NCBI GenBank assembly: GCA_016932435.1
Contig: JAFGCW010000049.1
Location: 4,080-68,079, forward strand
Length of the DNA: 64,000 nt
Reading direction: 5' to 3'
From: Dehalococcoidales bacterium
GTDB lineage: Bacteria > Chloroflexota > Dehalococcoidia > Dehalococcoidales > UBA2162
Below the pieces are notes generated by a model. That model was not told the DNA's origin, did no database searches, and worked only from the letters and a program-made list of their open reading frames with translations. Of this stretch, positions 19,331 to 27,267 are shown piece after piece. Positions within the stretch are counted from its first letter, which is position 1; the number at the start of each line of letters is the position of its first letter. Position numbers and translations under genes: made by a program.

Positions 19331-20329
19331 CTATCGATACTGTACCCTGGGATCCATCCAGGCGTAAGTAATATCAGTCAGTAGATTACATAGTAATACT
19401 GTCGTAGCCATAACCAGGTTAATCCCGGAGATGATTGGGTAATCTCGTTGGGTAAGCGCTTCGAAAGTAAGTCGTCCAACACCCGGCAGACAGAATATCT
19501 GCTCCATGATAACCGAACCGGCAATTAAACTCGGAAGCATCATACCCGCTATCGTTACAACCGGCATTAACGCATTCTTTAGAGCGTGCCTGATAATGAC
19601 GGTCCTCTCATTCAGACCTTTTGACCAGGCTGTACGGATATAGTCCTGCCTCATAACTTCCAGTACCATAGTTCGTACCATTCTCATCAGACCACCCGAC
19701 ATCTGCGTACCCATGAGGAATCCCGGGAGCAGGAACTGTAACAGATTCCCTCCCGGATTTTCAAAAAATGGAATATATTCGAGCGATGGTGTCCACCCCC
19801 AAATTATCGATGGGTAAACGATAACCATCGTTGCTAACCAGAAACCAGGTACAGATAGCATCACGATAGCAAAACTTCGGCCAAGATAGTCCCATGCCGT
19901 GTCCTGCCTGAGCGCTGAATATATGCCTATCGGCATTGCGAGTATCCAGCCGGTTAGCATAGCTATCAGGCCAAGTTCGATCGAGATAGGTAACCTCTCA
20001 AGAAGCTCGGTAAGTACCGGTTTGTTCTTCCATAGTGATTCTCCAAGGAAACCCTGGATAACACCCATGAACTTATCTTCTTGAAGCGGGTTTGGCATGA
20101 ACCCCATCCATATTGCATATTGCTTAAGTATGGGCTGATCAAGTCCCATCGCTTCCCTAAGATACTCTGCCGTTAACTCAGCTCCCATACCCGACTGTTC
20201 GGACATCTGAGCAAGCATCATGTCGATAACATCACCGGGAACGAAACGGACTAGAAGAAATACCAAAATAGTGATAAGGAAGAGAGTCGGTATAATCAAG
20301 AAGAGCCTTCTGATTATGTAAGCACGCAT
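19331..20329 (-). CDS. oppB: Oligopeptide/dipeptide ABC transporter permease, OppB type
   Basis: 332 residues. The start MRAYIIRRLFLIIPTLFLITILVFLL and FVPGD are the usual OppB opening; GESLWKNKPVLTELLERLPISIELGL and the EAA loop (GLNERTVIIRHALKNALMPVVTI) follow, ending DPRVQYR. Length is normal. First gene of oppBCDF. No solute-binding gene precedes it. On the minus strand a 7-bp hairpin (GCAGUGC/GCGCUGC) lies just upstream of its RBS AAAGGG. Confidence 0.93.
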   Translation of the reverse strand: MRAYIIRRLFLIIPTLFLITILVFLLVRFVPGDVIDMMLAQMSEQSGMGAELTAEYLREAMGLDQPILKQYAIWMGFMPNPLQEDKFMGVIQGFLGESLWKNKPVLTELLERLPISIELGLIAMLTGWILAMPIGIYSALRQDTAWDYLGRSFAIVMLSVPGFWLATMVIVYPSIIWGWTPSLEYIPFFENPGGNLLQFLLPGFLMGTQMSGGLMRMVRTMVLEVMRQDYIRTAWSKGLNERTVIIRHALKNALMPVVTIAGMMLPSLIAGSVIMEQIFCLPGVGRLTFEALTQRDYPIISGINLVMATTVLLCNLLTDITYAWMDPRVQYR

Positions 20330-20697
20330 TTTATCCCTTTCATTGACGGCAGCGCTTCTTCGGCACTGCTAAGTATTTTAGGATATTGCTATTTTAAACC
20401 CCACAACCGCTAACCATGTTGCTTAAGACTTATATCATAGCAATTTAAGGTTTGTCAATAACATACTTTTACAAAAAAATTAACGCTTTTTTAACTTGAT
20501 TTTTAAATTTATTAGACACTTATAACATACCGTTTTTCCCCTTGTCAAGCATTATTATTAGACGAAAATACCCGATAATTTTAGTCAATTTAGTGATGAA
20601 TTATTTACCCGAGGCATTGGGATTTTGATGAAAACAATGGCAGACGTCCAGTATAATTTAAGATCCGAAAGAAAAATCAATGAGGAGGAATTCACAA
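20330..20697. other. Intergenic region between oppB and the EthD-like gene
   Basis: AT-rich, about 370 nt, separating divergent transcription units. It should hold the promoters of both. I see the small hairpin near 20346-20368 before oppB and no gene, repeat or recognisable riboswitch. The expected binding-protein gene of the opp system is absent. Confidence 0.5.
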
Positions 20698-21026
20698 ATG
20701 GTTAAATCGATCGTTGTTGCTCGCAGGAAGGCAGGGATGAATAGAAAAGAGTTTAATGAATACTGGGAACAGACCCACGGACCATTGGCGGCAAAAATGA
20801 TACCGGGTCTCCGTAGATATGTTCAGAATCACCTCGTCGATGTTCCCGGAATGGAATATGATGGTGACGGGGTTGTTGAAATGTGGTATGACGATATCGA
20901 TGCCTACCTAAATCCATGGAATATCTCCGTTCTGAGAAAGGCAGGCCGTTAATGGAAGATGGTGATAAATTTGCTGACATGACCGATGCGAAAGTCTGGG
21001 TAGTAGAAGAGCATGTCATACTCTAA
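20698..21026 (+). pseudogene. EthD-domain protein interrupted by a 1-nt frameshift
   Basis: The first frame, with RBS GAGGAGG, reads VKSIVVARRKAGMNRKEF-EYWEQTHGPLA, an EthD/dimeric alpha-beta barrel start, to WYDDIDAY near 20908 and then stops early. The family-like continuation KSMEYLRSEKG-RPLMEDGDKFADMTDAKVWVVEEHVIL is found in another frame up to 21026. Adding one A in the run at 20910-20912 joins both into about 109 residues. Either a recent mutation in a homopolymer or a sequencing or assembly error. EthD-like proteins are small dimeric proteins, some linked to ring degradation; function here is unknown. Confidence 0.75.
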
Positions 21027-21106
21027 CAATCGTACTTATTAAACAGTGTTTGTTTCTTAACATATTGTATGATATAATTTTGCTGTATCAGGATTACAAA
21101 CTTGGT

Positions 21107-21180
21107 ACCCTTGTAGCTCAAACAGGAAGAGCGTCTCCGAAACAGGGAGGAGGTTGTGGGTTCGAACCCCATCGAGGATT
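21107..21180 (+). tRNA. tRNA-like gene, possibly a decayed tRNA-Arg(CCG)
   Basis: A full cloverleaf can be drawn: acceptor ACCCTTG/CGAGGAT (one C-A mismatch), D stem GCTC/GAGC, anticodon stem TCTCC/GGAGG, T stem GTGGG/CCCAT with loop TTCGAAC. The anticodon loop is GAAACAG, which lacks U33 and would give AAC at 34-36. From memory of usual bacterial tRNA-Arg(CCG), the segments GTAGCTC, GAGCGTCT, CCGAA and GGTTGTGGGTTCGA look derived from that tRNA with a shifted anticodon arm. No CCA is encoded. Function doubtful. Confidence 0.5.
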
Positions 21181-21187
21181 ATAACTC

Positions 21188-21216
21188 AGGCCAGTATTTA
21201 ATACTGGCCTGTTTTT
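21188..21216 (+). terminator. Intrinsic terminator after the tRNA-like gene
   Basis: Perfect 10-bp stem AGGCCAGTAT/ATACTGGCCT with a 3-nt loop, followed by GTTTTT. It suggests the tRNA-like locus is or was transcribed. Confidence 0.88.
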
Positions 21217-21319
21217 GTTATTATGGTATTTTTTAAGGCGATAAGGTACAATGGCAGCCAAATTCATGCTCTGACTGAACGCGACAATTGACCTGTGAGA
21301 TTCTTATGGAGGTGCTGTA

Positions 21320-21601
21320 TTGGCTATTAAGATGACCGAAGAAGAGATATACGAAGAAGCGAAAAGGCGGGTGAAAGCGAAAAAGGACCTATATTCCCAT
21401 ATAGCAATTTATATTCTGGTGAATGCATTCCTGGTGGTTATCTGGGCTGTTACCAGCGGCGGATATCCCTGGTTTGTGTTTCCTCTTGGAGGATGGGGTA
21501 TAGGGCTGTTTTTTCACATCATAGACGTATTTATTTGGCAGCGTAGATCCGACAGGGAAGCAATAGAAAAAGAGGCTGAAAAGCTTCGTAAATTTCAATA
21601 A
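21320..21601 (+). CDS. 2TM-domain small membrane protein
   Basis: 93 residues. N-terminal charged helix (EEEIYEEAKRRVKAKKDLYSHIAIYILVNAFL) leads into two membrane helices separated by GGYPWFVFPLGGWGIGLFFH, with a C-terminal RRSDREAIEKEAEKL helix. This is the usual layout of the 2TM family, found alone or fused to LytTR and kinase proteins. Function unknown. TTG start chosen since GGAGGT lies 7 nt upstream. Confidence 0.8.
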   Translation: MAIKMTEEEIYEEAKRRVKAKKDLYSHIAIYILVNAFLVVIWAVTSGGYPWFVFPLGGWGIGLFFHIIDVFIWQRRSDREAIEKEAEKLRKFQ

Positions 21602-21678
21602 TGCCTGCGAAATAAATACATACGACATAACAACAAGATAAATATCCATAGTGTAATAGAAAAGGGGGTAAGTTCACC

Positions 21679-22425
21679 ATGTTAGTAAGAAATTACTCAG
21701 TACTGGACAAATTTGAGTTTGAGTATAATCCTGTAGCCATAAAATTCCTTCTTAACAGGCCACAGGGAATACAACAGTACGATTCCACCGCTCCGATATG
21801 CAGAATGATAAAGGAAGCCCAGGATAGACTACCCTTTTATGCCGGCAAAGATAATTTTGCATGTGTCGATACATTGGTTTTGGGCCTTGAAGATCCTGAT
21901 CCGGTGACTGAAAGCGGTCAAATAGGAGCAAAAGAGAGAATATATCAGGAAGCAAGAGCAAATGCTAGAATATACGGGCATATTCAACGTATACCAAAGG
22001 ATACTGTCAGATATGTCGCGTTTTCGTCTCTCGATAAACTGTCTTTCTCTCCGGATTTACTTATTCTTACAGCCACTCCTTCTCAGGCAGAAATAATATT
22101 ACGGGCTTTGAGTTATTCTACCGGAAAACCTGTTACCTCCAAATGTACTCCGGTATTAATGTGCGGTTGGATTTTTGCATATCCGTATCTGACCGGTGAA
22201 ATGAACTACGTTGTTACCGGAATAGGTTATGGAATGAAAAACCAGAAGTTACTTCCTGAAGGGTTGTTTCTGATATCGGTACCTTACGACGTTATCCCGA
22301 TGATGCTGGAAAATCTTCAGGAAATGGAATGGGTGCTGCCGATAACCAGGATGAGTGATGAAGAAAGAAGTGAATACTCTGTGAAGGTAATGAGTGAAAT
22401 CAGACAAGAATTTGAGAGTGGATAA
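21679..22425 (+). CDS. DUF169-family protein
   Basis: 248 residues. YNPVAIKFLL, PICRMIKEA, DNFACVDTLVLGLED, and a later CTPVLMCGWIFAYPYLTGEMNYVVTGIGYGMK plus LPEGLFLISVPYDVI fit DUF169, a family common in archaea and anaerobic bacteria with conserved Cys residues. Role unknown; no enzymatic motif can be named safely. RBS AAGGGGG about 11 nt before the ATG. Single gene, no clear operon partner. Confidence 0.8.
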   Translation: MLVRNYSVLDKFEFEYNPVAIKFLLNRPQGIQQYDSTAPICRMIKEAQDRLPFYAGKDNFACVDTLVLGLEDPDPVTESGQIGAKERIYQEARANARIYGHIQRIPKDTVRYVAFSSLDKLSFSPDLLILTATPSQAEIILRALSYSTGKPVTSKCTPVLMCGWIFAYPYLTGEMNYVVTGIGYGMKNQKLLPEGLFLISVPYDVIPMMLENLQEMEWVLPITRMSDEERSEYSVKVMSEIRQEFESG

Positions 22426-22447
22426 GTCCTTTTGTATGTTGATCTGA

Positions 22448-22813
22448 TTATTGCAGTGAAAAAAGAAGGCTAATTAAGATTGCCAGCGTCTTAGAAGAGT
22501 TTCCGATAGACTCAAACTCCGGATTTTCTTTAGCAGCTTTAGCGGTTTCTCGTTCAAGGTTTCTAGCGAAGTCCGAGATAAGTCGGCGAAGTTCTTTCGA
22601 ATCCGGCTGGTTCTGCATCGCTTCCACTTTCTCGTAAATACCAGGTTCTGCTATAGTCTTAAGCTGGTTCAGAGCGACAGAAAAGCTTATTCCTCGTAGT
22701 CCTGCGACTACTCCCAGCACGTTCTTTTCGTGTTCTGCTTTCTGCTTTTCTTCTTCCCGCATCTTCTGCCCCATATTGGCAGTCTGACGCTTAAGTCTTC
22801 TCAGTTCTTCCAT
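22448..22813 (-). CDS. Conserved-looking hypothetical coiled-coil protein
   Basis: 121 residues, not recognised. The N-terminus is strongly charged with heptad-like spacing (MEELRRLKRQTANMGQKMREEEKQK), then a mixed helical part (GLRGISFSVALNQLKTIAE), another charged helix and a hydrophobic C-terminus (TLAILISLLFSLQ) that may be a membrane tail. Convergent with the DUF169 gene, which ends 23 nt away. No RBS of note. Probably a real gene by codon character, function unknown. Confidence 0.55.
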   Translation of the reverse strand: MEELRRLKRQTANMGQKMREEEKQKAEHEKNVLGVVAGLRGISFSVALNQLKTIAEPGIYEKVEAMQNQPDSKELRRLISDFARNLERETAKAAKENPEFESIGNSSKTLAILISLLFSLQ

Positions 22814-22982
22814 GGTACTTTCTTTGAGCTTCGGATTTAGTATTAACGAAGCATCTGTCGTCTGTTGATTACCTGCTTCTGCAATTGATTGAGTTTATGT
22901 TACCGACTATGCTAATTTTACTCTATATAAGTGAAATATTCCATAGCGAGAGTATCAAGATGCTTATATTAAGGAGCATAGT

Positions 22983-23789
22983 ATGACTAACAATCCGATC
23001 ATTCAAGGAACATATGATATGAATACCCTCCGTGAACCCGTACTGCATGCTCTGATCCACGATTTAAACCTTCCTGAGGGCAGTTGTGGACTGGATAACG
23101 GGTGCGGAATCGGTCTTCAGGCTGTGATGCTGGCAGAAGAGGTAGGATCGAACGGTCACGTTACCGGTCTCGATATCTCAACAGAAATTCTCGATGTAGG
23201 AAGGAAGATAATCGAAAATGCAGGTATGTCCCAACATGTTTCTTTAAAGCAGGGAGATATTGCCGATTTGCCTTTTGAAAATCAGACCTTCGACTGGGCG
23301 TTAAGTATCGATAGTGTTGGATACGGTCCCGGGAATACTATTCATTTCCTGGGCGAAATGAATAGAGTAGTGAAACCCGGTGGTATAATAGCCGTTGCCG
23401 CGTGGTCATCGGAAAAGCTTCTCCCCGGATATCCCGAACTTGAAGCACGGTTGGGCGCCACCGCGTCCGGGATCGCTCCGTTCGTCAGAGGTAAAAATCC
23501 TGCATTACATCAATTACGCATTCTCGGCCAGTTACGAAAACTTGGATTATCAGAAACGGCGGCAAAAACCTATGCCGGCAGCGTATTTGCCCCGCTCGAT
23601 GAAACCTCTCACAGAGCGCTGGTGTCACTTTTCGAAATGAGATGGCCGAATGTAGAATCCGAACTTTCTTCTTCTGAAGCTGCTGAGTTTAACCGACTAT
23701 GTAATCCCGATTCGCAAGACTTTATCTTGAATATCCCGGACTATTACGCTCACTTCACTTATACAGTTTTCTTGGGGATAAAACTGTAA
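22983..23789 (+). CDS. Class I SAM-dependent methyltransferase
   Basis: 268 residues. Motif I LDNGCGIGLQAVMLAE, acidic end of strand 2 VTGLDIS, motif II region GDIADLPFENQTFDWALSID and VKPGGIIAVAAW are clear. The C-terminal part (residues 150-268) is a substrate domain I cannot assign. UbiE-like fold, likely small-molecule or natural-product methylation. It lies 77 nt upstream of merR-tipAS on the same strand, so the regulator could respond to a compound this enzyme modifies. RBS AAGGAG. Confidence 0.85.
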   Translation: MTNNPIIQGTYDMNTLREPVLHALIHDLNLPEGSCGLDNGCGIGLQAVMLAEEVGSNGHVTGLDISTEILDVGRKIIENAGMSQHVSLKQGDIADLPFENQTFDWALSIDSVGYGPGNTIHFLGEMNRVVKPGGIIAVAAWSSEKLLPGYPELEARLGATASGIAPFVRGKNPALHQLRILGQLRKLGLSETAAKTYAGSVFAPLDETSHRALVSLFEMRWPNVESELSSSEAAEFNRLCNPDSQDFILNIPDYYAHFTYTVFLGIKL

Positions 23790-23827
23790 ACTCATTAACC
23801 ATGTATATCTAGTTTGACACCAGATAC

Positions 23828-23858
23828 TTGACTATGACGTAACGTGATAGTTTACAAT
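23828..23858 (+). promoter_or_regulatory. MerR-type promoter with 19-bp spacer and palindromic operator
   Basis: TTGACT (23828-23833) and TACAAT (23853-23858) are 19 bp apart, the overlong spacing typical of MerR-controlled promoters. The stretch 23831-23851 is a 21-bp palindrome of form ACTAT-n-ACGT-n-ACGT-n-ATAGT centred in the spacer. The transcript should start at or next to the ATG (23866), so the mRNA would be leaderless. Confidence 0.75.
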
Positions 23859-23865
23859 AGGAATC

Positions 23866-24612
23866 ATGGAATCATTTACTATTAAAAAACTGGCTGACAT
23901 CGCTGGGGTAAGTGTACGTACCCTGCATTATTATGACGAAATCGGGCTTTTAAAACCTCAATATCGTAAAGAAAACGGGTACAGGCATTATGGTGAGGAA
24001 TCAGTGATGATTCTCCAGCAGATAATGTTTTTCCGCGAATTGGGCTTTAGTCTCGATGAAATCAAAGCAATTACTTCAAGGCCTGATTTCGACATTCTGG
24101 AAGCATTGGAGACGCATAAAAGATTACTCTTGAAAAAGGATGAACGCCTTAGGGAGTTAATTAACACCGTGAAAAAAACAATGAGGGAGATGAATAATAA
24201 ATCAAGAATGAGTATTAAAGAATACTACCGGGGCTTCAGTGAAGATCAGATTGAAAAGTATCGCGATGAGGTACGCCGTCGATGGGGTAAAAAGATACTT
24301 ATAGACAGTGAAAAAAGAGTTATCGATATGGGGCAGGAGAAATTTATAGCACTCCAGGCCGAAGGTGGAAGGATATTCAAGACCATTATGGAGCATATGT
24401 CCGAGGGATATGACAGCAAATATATCCAGGAAAGAATAAAGGAATGGAGACAATGGCTGGAGAACTTCCATCACTACTCGGAAGATGAAATTGTTGAGCT
24501 GGGTCGGGCATATAGCCAGCATCCTGATTTTATCAAGTTTTTTCAACAATACAGTGATGATCTACCGGTTTTCTTAACAAGAGCAATCGAGTATTATTAT
24601 ATGCACCGGTAA
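23866..24612 (+). CDS. MerR-family regulator with TipAS ligand domain
   Basis: 248 residues. N-terminal winged helix KKLADIAGVSVRTLHYYDEIGLLKP and wing YRKENGYRHYGEE, dimerisation helix to about residue 110, then a TipAS domain (YYRGFSEDQIEKYRDEVRRRWG, later EWRQWLENFHHYSEDEIVELGRAYSQHPDF). TipA-type proteins bind thiopeptide or other multidrug ligands and activate their own promoter by untwisting a long spacer. The operator just upstream fits autoregulation. Confidence 0.93.
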   Translation: MESFTIKKLADIAGVSVRTLHYYDEIGLLKPQYRKENGYRHYGEESVMILQQIMFFRELGFSLDEIKAITSRPDFDILEALETHKRLLLKKDERLRELINTVKKTMREMNNKSRMSIKEYYRGFSEDQIEKYRDEVRRRWGKKILIDSEKRVIDMGQEKFIALQAEGGRIFKTIMEHMSEGYDSKYIQERIKEWRQWLENFHHYSEDEIVELGRAYSQHPDFIKFFQQYSDDLPVFLTRAIEYYYMHR

Positions 24613-24663
24613 CGATTGAAATTATGTGAATTGTTGGAAAACTGAATAGGCTGTTCCTAAAAA

Positions 24664-24996
24664 CTAACCGTTTTTAATACTGTCCAGAAGATGCAGTATT
24701 GCCATTATCGGATGCCGGTATATCATCCGGGGACCTGAATATCTCATCATCTCGCTTATTTTCTCTCGCATGACGGGTCTGTAACAGTGAATCGGGCATT
24801 TTACGCAGGTTGGCTTTTCATTTCCGAAGGGGCACTTCTCGAGTCTCTCAAGGGCGTAGTCCCGGAGTTTTCTACAATCTTCACAGATATATTGTGATTT
24901 GTGCCGTTTTTTACAGAAGATGGCAATCATTGCCTCAACGGTTTTAGACTCTCTTCGAAGTCTACCAGGTAGTTTACTGATCTTGTTATCATTCAT
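24664..24996 (-). CDS. Nitrous-oxide-stimulated promoter family protein (YgbA-like)
   Basis: 110 residues. The spaced cysteines YICEDCRKLRDYALERLEKCPFGNEKPTCVKCPIHCY and ending MRYSGPRMIYRHPIMAI are the diagnostic pattern of this family, which includes E. coli YgbA. The name derives from regulation seen in denitrifiers; biochemical function is unknown, the cysteines suggest metal or Fe-S binding and a link to nitrosative stress. Single gene, divergent from the YbaN-like gene. Confidence 0.88.
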   Translation of the reverse strand: MNDNKISKLPGRLRRESKTVEAMIAIFCKKRHKSQYICEDCRKLRDYALERLEKCPFGNEKPTCVKCPIHCYRPVMREKISEMMRYSGPRMIYRHPIMAILHLLDSIKNG

Positions 24997-25102
24997 AATG
25001 TCCTCGATTTTGGGTCAGGGCTGGAAAATGTTATATACATTTACCTCAGAAAAAATGTTAATCATATATTGATATAATATATTTTGATTTTACTCAAGGG
25101 TG

Positions 25103-25483
25103 ATGTATGTGAAAATACTAAACAGGAAATATTTATTAGTTGCTGCCGGAATTCTGTGTTCAATACTTGGCTTCATCGGTATTTTCGTACCTGTCCTCCC
25201 AACTACACCATTCCTCCTCCTGGCTGCGGCCTGTTTTGTCAGGAGTTCGGAAAAACTTTATGATCGTTTACTCAATAACCGCTTATTTGGCAATTATATC
25301 AGGAATTATATTGAAGGCAAGGGATTGCCCTTAAATATTAAAATAATAACGATTACTCTATTATGGGTTACAATCAGTGTCTCTATTATTTTCGGCGTAC
25401 AGAATCTTTTTTTGCGGATTATCCTGGTTGTTATCGCGCTGGGAGTATCGCTGCACATAATTAAAATCAAGACGAGAAAATAA
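25103..25483 (+). CDS. YbaN-family (DUF454) inner membrane protein
   Basis: About 126 residues. RKYLLVAAGILCSILGFIGIFVPVLPTTPFLLLAAACFVRSS is the DUF454 signature, followed by LLNNRLFGNYIRNYIEGKG-LP and two more membrane helices. Function unknown. Starts GTG 25100, ATG 25103 and GTG 25109 are all in frame; the GTG at 25109 has the best distance to AAGGG and gives a family-like N-terminus, so the exact start is open. Confidence 0.85.
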   Translation: MYVKILNRKYLLVAAGILCSILGFIGIFVPVLPTTPFLLLAAACFVRSSEKLYDRLLNNRLFGNYIRNYIEGKGLPLNIKIITITLLWVTISVSIIFGVQNLFLRIILVVIALGVSLHIIKIKTRK

Positions 25484-25668
25484 TCCGATTGGTCAAGCAT
25501 GGTGCGTTTGTTTTTTGTAGCTGTTAATCCTCTCATTATTTATTACTTTCTTACATAATATATAGACATGGTATTATGATTAAAAACAATCTGATACTTA
25601 GCTTCCATATTATATTAGCTCCTAATTCGATAATGATGTAACATATTCATGACGGATTGAGAAGCAGT

Positions 25669-25805
25669 ATGTCATACAAAAAAGTTGGCGATAGCACCAT
25701 GTACTACCAGATTCATGGTGAAGGAGGACTGATAAACCTGACCAGGCAGTACTCGATTTTCTCAGATGGCACAAATCAAAACTAAGAGTAAAAAATCTGT
25801 TATAA
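25669..25805 (+). pseudogene. Alpha/beta hydrolase relic (N-terminus joined to C-terminus)
   Basis: The frame from ATG 25669 reads MSYKKVGDSTMYYQIHGEGG, like the start of the intact hydrolase at 37034 (MPYAKVGDINLYYEVHGKGE). Right after, another frame reads DQAVLDFLRWHKSK, like the hydrolase C-terminus (ILDFLRRHSQ). So about 230 internal codons are gone and the ends are out of frame. The rest of 25484-25866 shows no gene. Confidence 0.65.
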
Positions 25806-25815
25806 GATTATTGAT

Positions 25816-25836
25816 ATATACCCTTACGAGGTATAT
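25816..25836 (+). promoter_or_regulatory. Inverted repeat before the Sec-peroxiredoxin
   Basis: ATATACC (25816-25822) and GGTATAT (25830-25836) form a perfect 7-bp inverted repeat with 7-nt spacing, 31 nt before the start. It may be an operator or a small hairpin. It does not match the PerR box as I know it. Confidence 0.35.
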
Positions 25837-25866
25837 GATAGCTGGAAAGGAAAGGAGGTTTGACAT

Positions 25867-26583
25867 ATGCCTGAGGAATTTAAACCGGGATGTCAGAGAC
25901 CGCCTGTAAACAAGCCTGAACAGGAAGTTGCAGGCCCCGCCGAAACGTCAATAACGGAGGTGAAACAATCGATGGTGCATGTAGGAAAACCGGCGCCGGA
26001 TTTCACGGCTGCCGGATATTACGACGGCAAATTCATGAATTTCAGTCTTTCCGAATACCTTGGAAAATGGGTGTTATTATGCTTCTATCCGGGTGACTTT
26101 ACTTTTGTCTGAGCCACTGAGATCTCAGCGGTAGCTGAAAAACACGCCGAATTACAGAAACTTGGTGTAGAAGTACTGTCTGTCAGCGTCGACAGCATTT
26201 ATGTCCATAAAATGTGGAATGATTATGAACTCTCGAAAATGATTAACAAGGATATACCGTTCGCGATGTTGTCTGACCAGGATGGCAGTATCGGGAAAAT
26301 GTATGGAATATATGATGAGGACAGTGGTGTTGAAACCAGGGGACGGTTCATCATCGATCCGGATGGAAACATCCAGGGATTCGAAGTACTAACACCTTCG
26401 GTAGGACGTAATGTTGCCGAATCTCTCAGACAGATACAGGCATTCCAACTTGTCAGGGAGTCAAAAGGGACCGAAGCGACCCCATCCGGGTGGAAACCTG
26501 GAAAAGAGACACTTAAACCGAATCCTGAACTGGTCGGAAATGTCTGGAAGGTCTGGAAAGTTGAACAGGCTTTCGATGAGTAA
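25867..26583 (+). CDS. Selenocysteine peroxiredoxin (in-frame UGA, Sec82)
   Basis: 238 residues when the TGA at 26110-26112 is read as Sec. The UGA replaces the peroxidatic Cys: [24 protein letters not shown], where relatives have FTFVCPTE. Sequence after UGA is full-length AhpC/Prx: [34 protein letters not shown] (catalytic Arg), and the tail [16 protein letters not shown]. No Cys follows the Sec, so a resolving Cys of the usual kind is absent; C9 and C72 are the only others. It reduces peroxides in the cytosol, probably with an external thiol. Strong RBS AAAGGAGG. No operon partner. Confidence 0.92.
26110..26131 (+). promoter_or_regulatory. Candidate SECIS hairpin after the peroxiredoxin UGA
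   Basis: CCACUGA (26114-26120) pairs with UCAGCGG (26125-26131) with one A-C mismatch around a GAUC loop. It starts 2 nt after the UGA, where bacterial SECIS elements lie. By-eye fold only. Confidence 0.5.
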
Positions 26584-26665
26584 TAATTACTTTCGTTTCA
26601 GAACGAAATGAATATTTAGTCGCCTGGAGAGAAGCAAATCGGATAAGAAAATATACGGTAGGATT

Positions 26666-27148
26666 TTAGGGTTTATTGAACTGTAGTACGCATTCTCTTC
26701 CGCCGTCACATATCCTGCTCAACATTTGAAACGAGATACCTTCACCGAATTCCTGTGCCCATCCGGAGTACTCGGTATTGCAGATGGTTTCGCCTACACG
26801 GGGTGAAAGATGCTCCCTGTTTGATGTAACCATCAATTCGTGCCAGTGACAGCGGGAGATTGTGATTGTGAGAATGTTTTCATTACTTTTCACACTGAAT
26901 TCGATGTCGTCCAGGCGTAATTTTTCGGTAAAGCATTGTTTGAGCGCCTCAAGCCCTTTATCGACACCCAGTGCCGTCTTTAAAAACCTTGCCTGTATCT
27001 TGGGAACGACCTTCCAGACTTCATTATCGATTTCAAGAGCTTTGTCGAAGTCGAACGAATCCTCGACTTTCATAAACCAGAGACCATCGACGGCTGAGTA
27101 GCTTCTCTTCAGGTACTGTATTTTTCCTTCATCGTTTAGATTTTTCAT
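26666..27148 (-). CDS. DUF6125-like protein (relative of ATC-hydrolase family)
   Basis: 160 residues. YLKRSYSAVDGLWFMKVEDSFDFDKALEIDNEVWKVVPKIQARFLK is a conserved block that I associate with the DUF6125 / L-2-amino-thiazoline-4-carboxylic acid hydrolase-like group; later CHWHELM and CNTEYSGWAQEFG carry Cys and His that could bind metal. Reaction unknown. Family assignment is from memory of the motif. Convergent with the peroxiredoxin gene, 80 nt apart. Confidence 0.6.
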   Translation of the reverse strand: MKNLNDEGKIQYLKRSYSAVDGLWFMKVEDSFDFDKALEIDNEVWKVVPKIQARFLKTALGVDKGLEALKQCFTEKLRLDDIEFSVKSNENILTITISRCHWHELMVTSNREHLSPRVGETICNTEYSGWAQEFGEGISFQMLSRICDGGRECVLQFNKP

Positions 27149-27267
27149 TTCTTGTCCTCAAATTGATATGGTGATATTATGCCTTCGCCGGGATACATTA
27201 TCAATTCCGTCTGTTCTTATAGGAAAAGCAATGTTATAATTTGGAAACTCTATCTGTGGAGGTAGCT

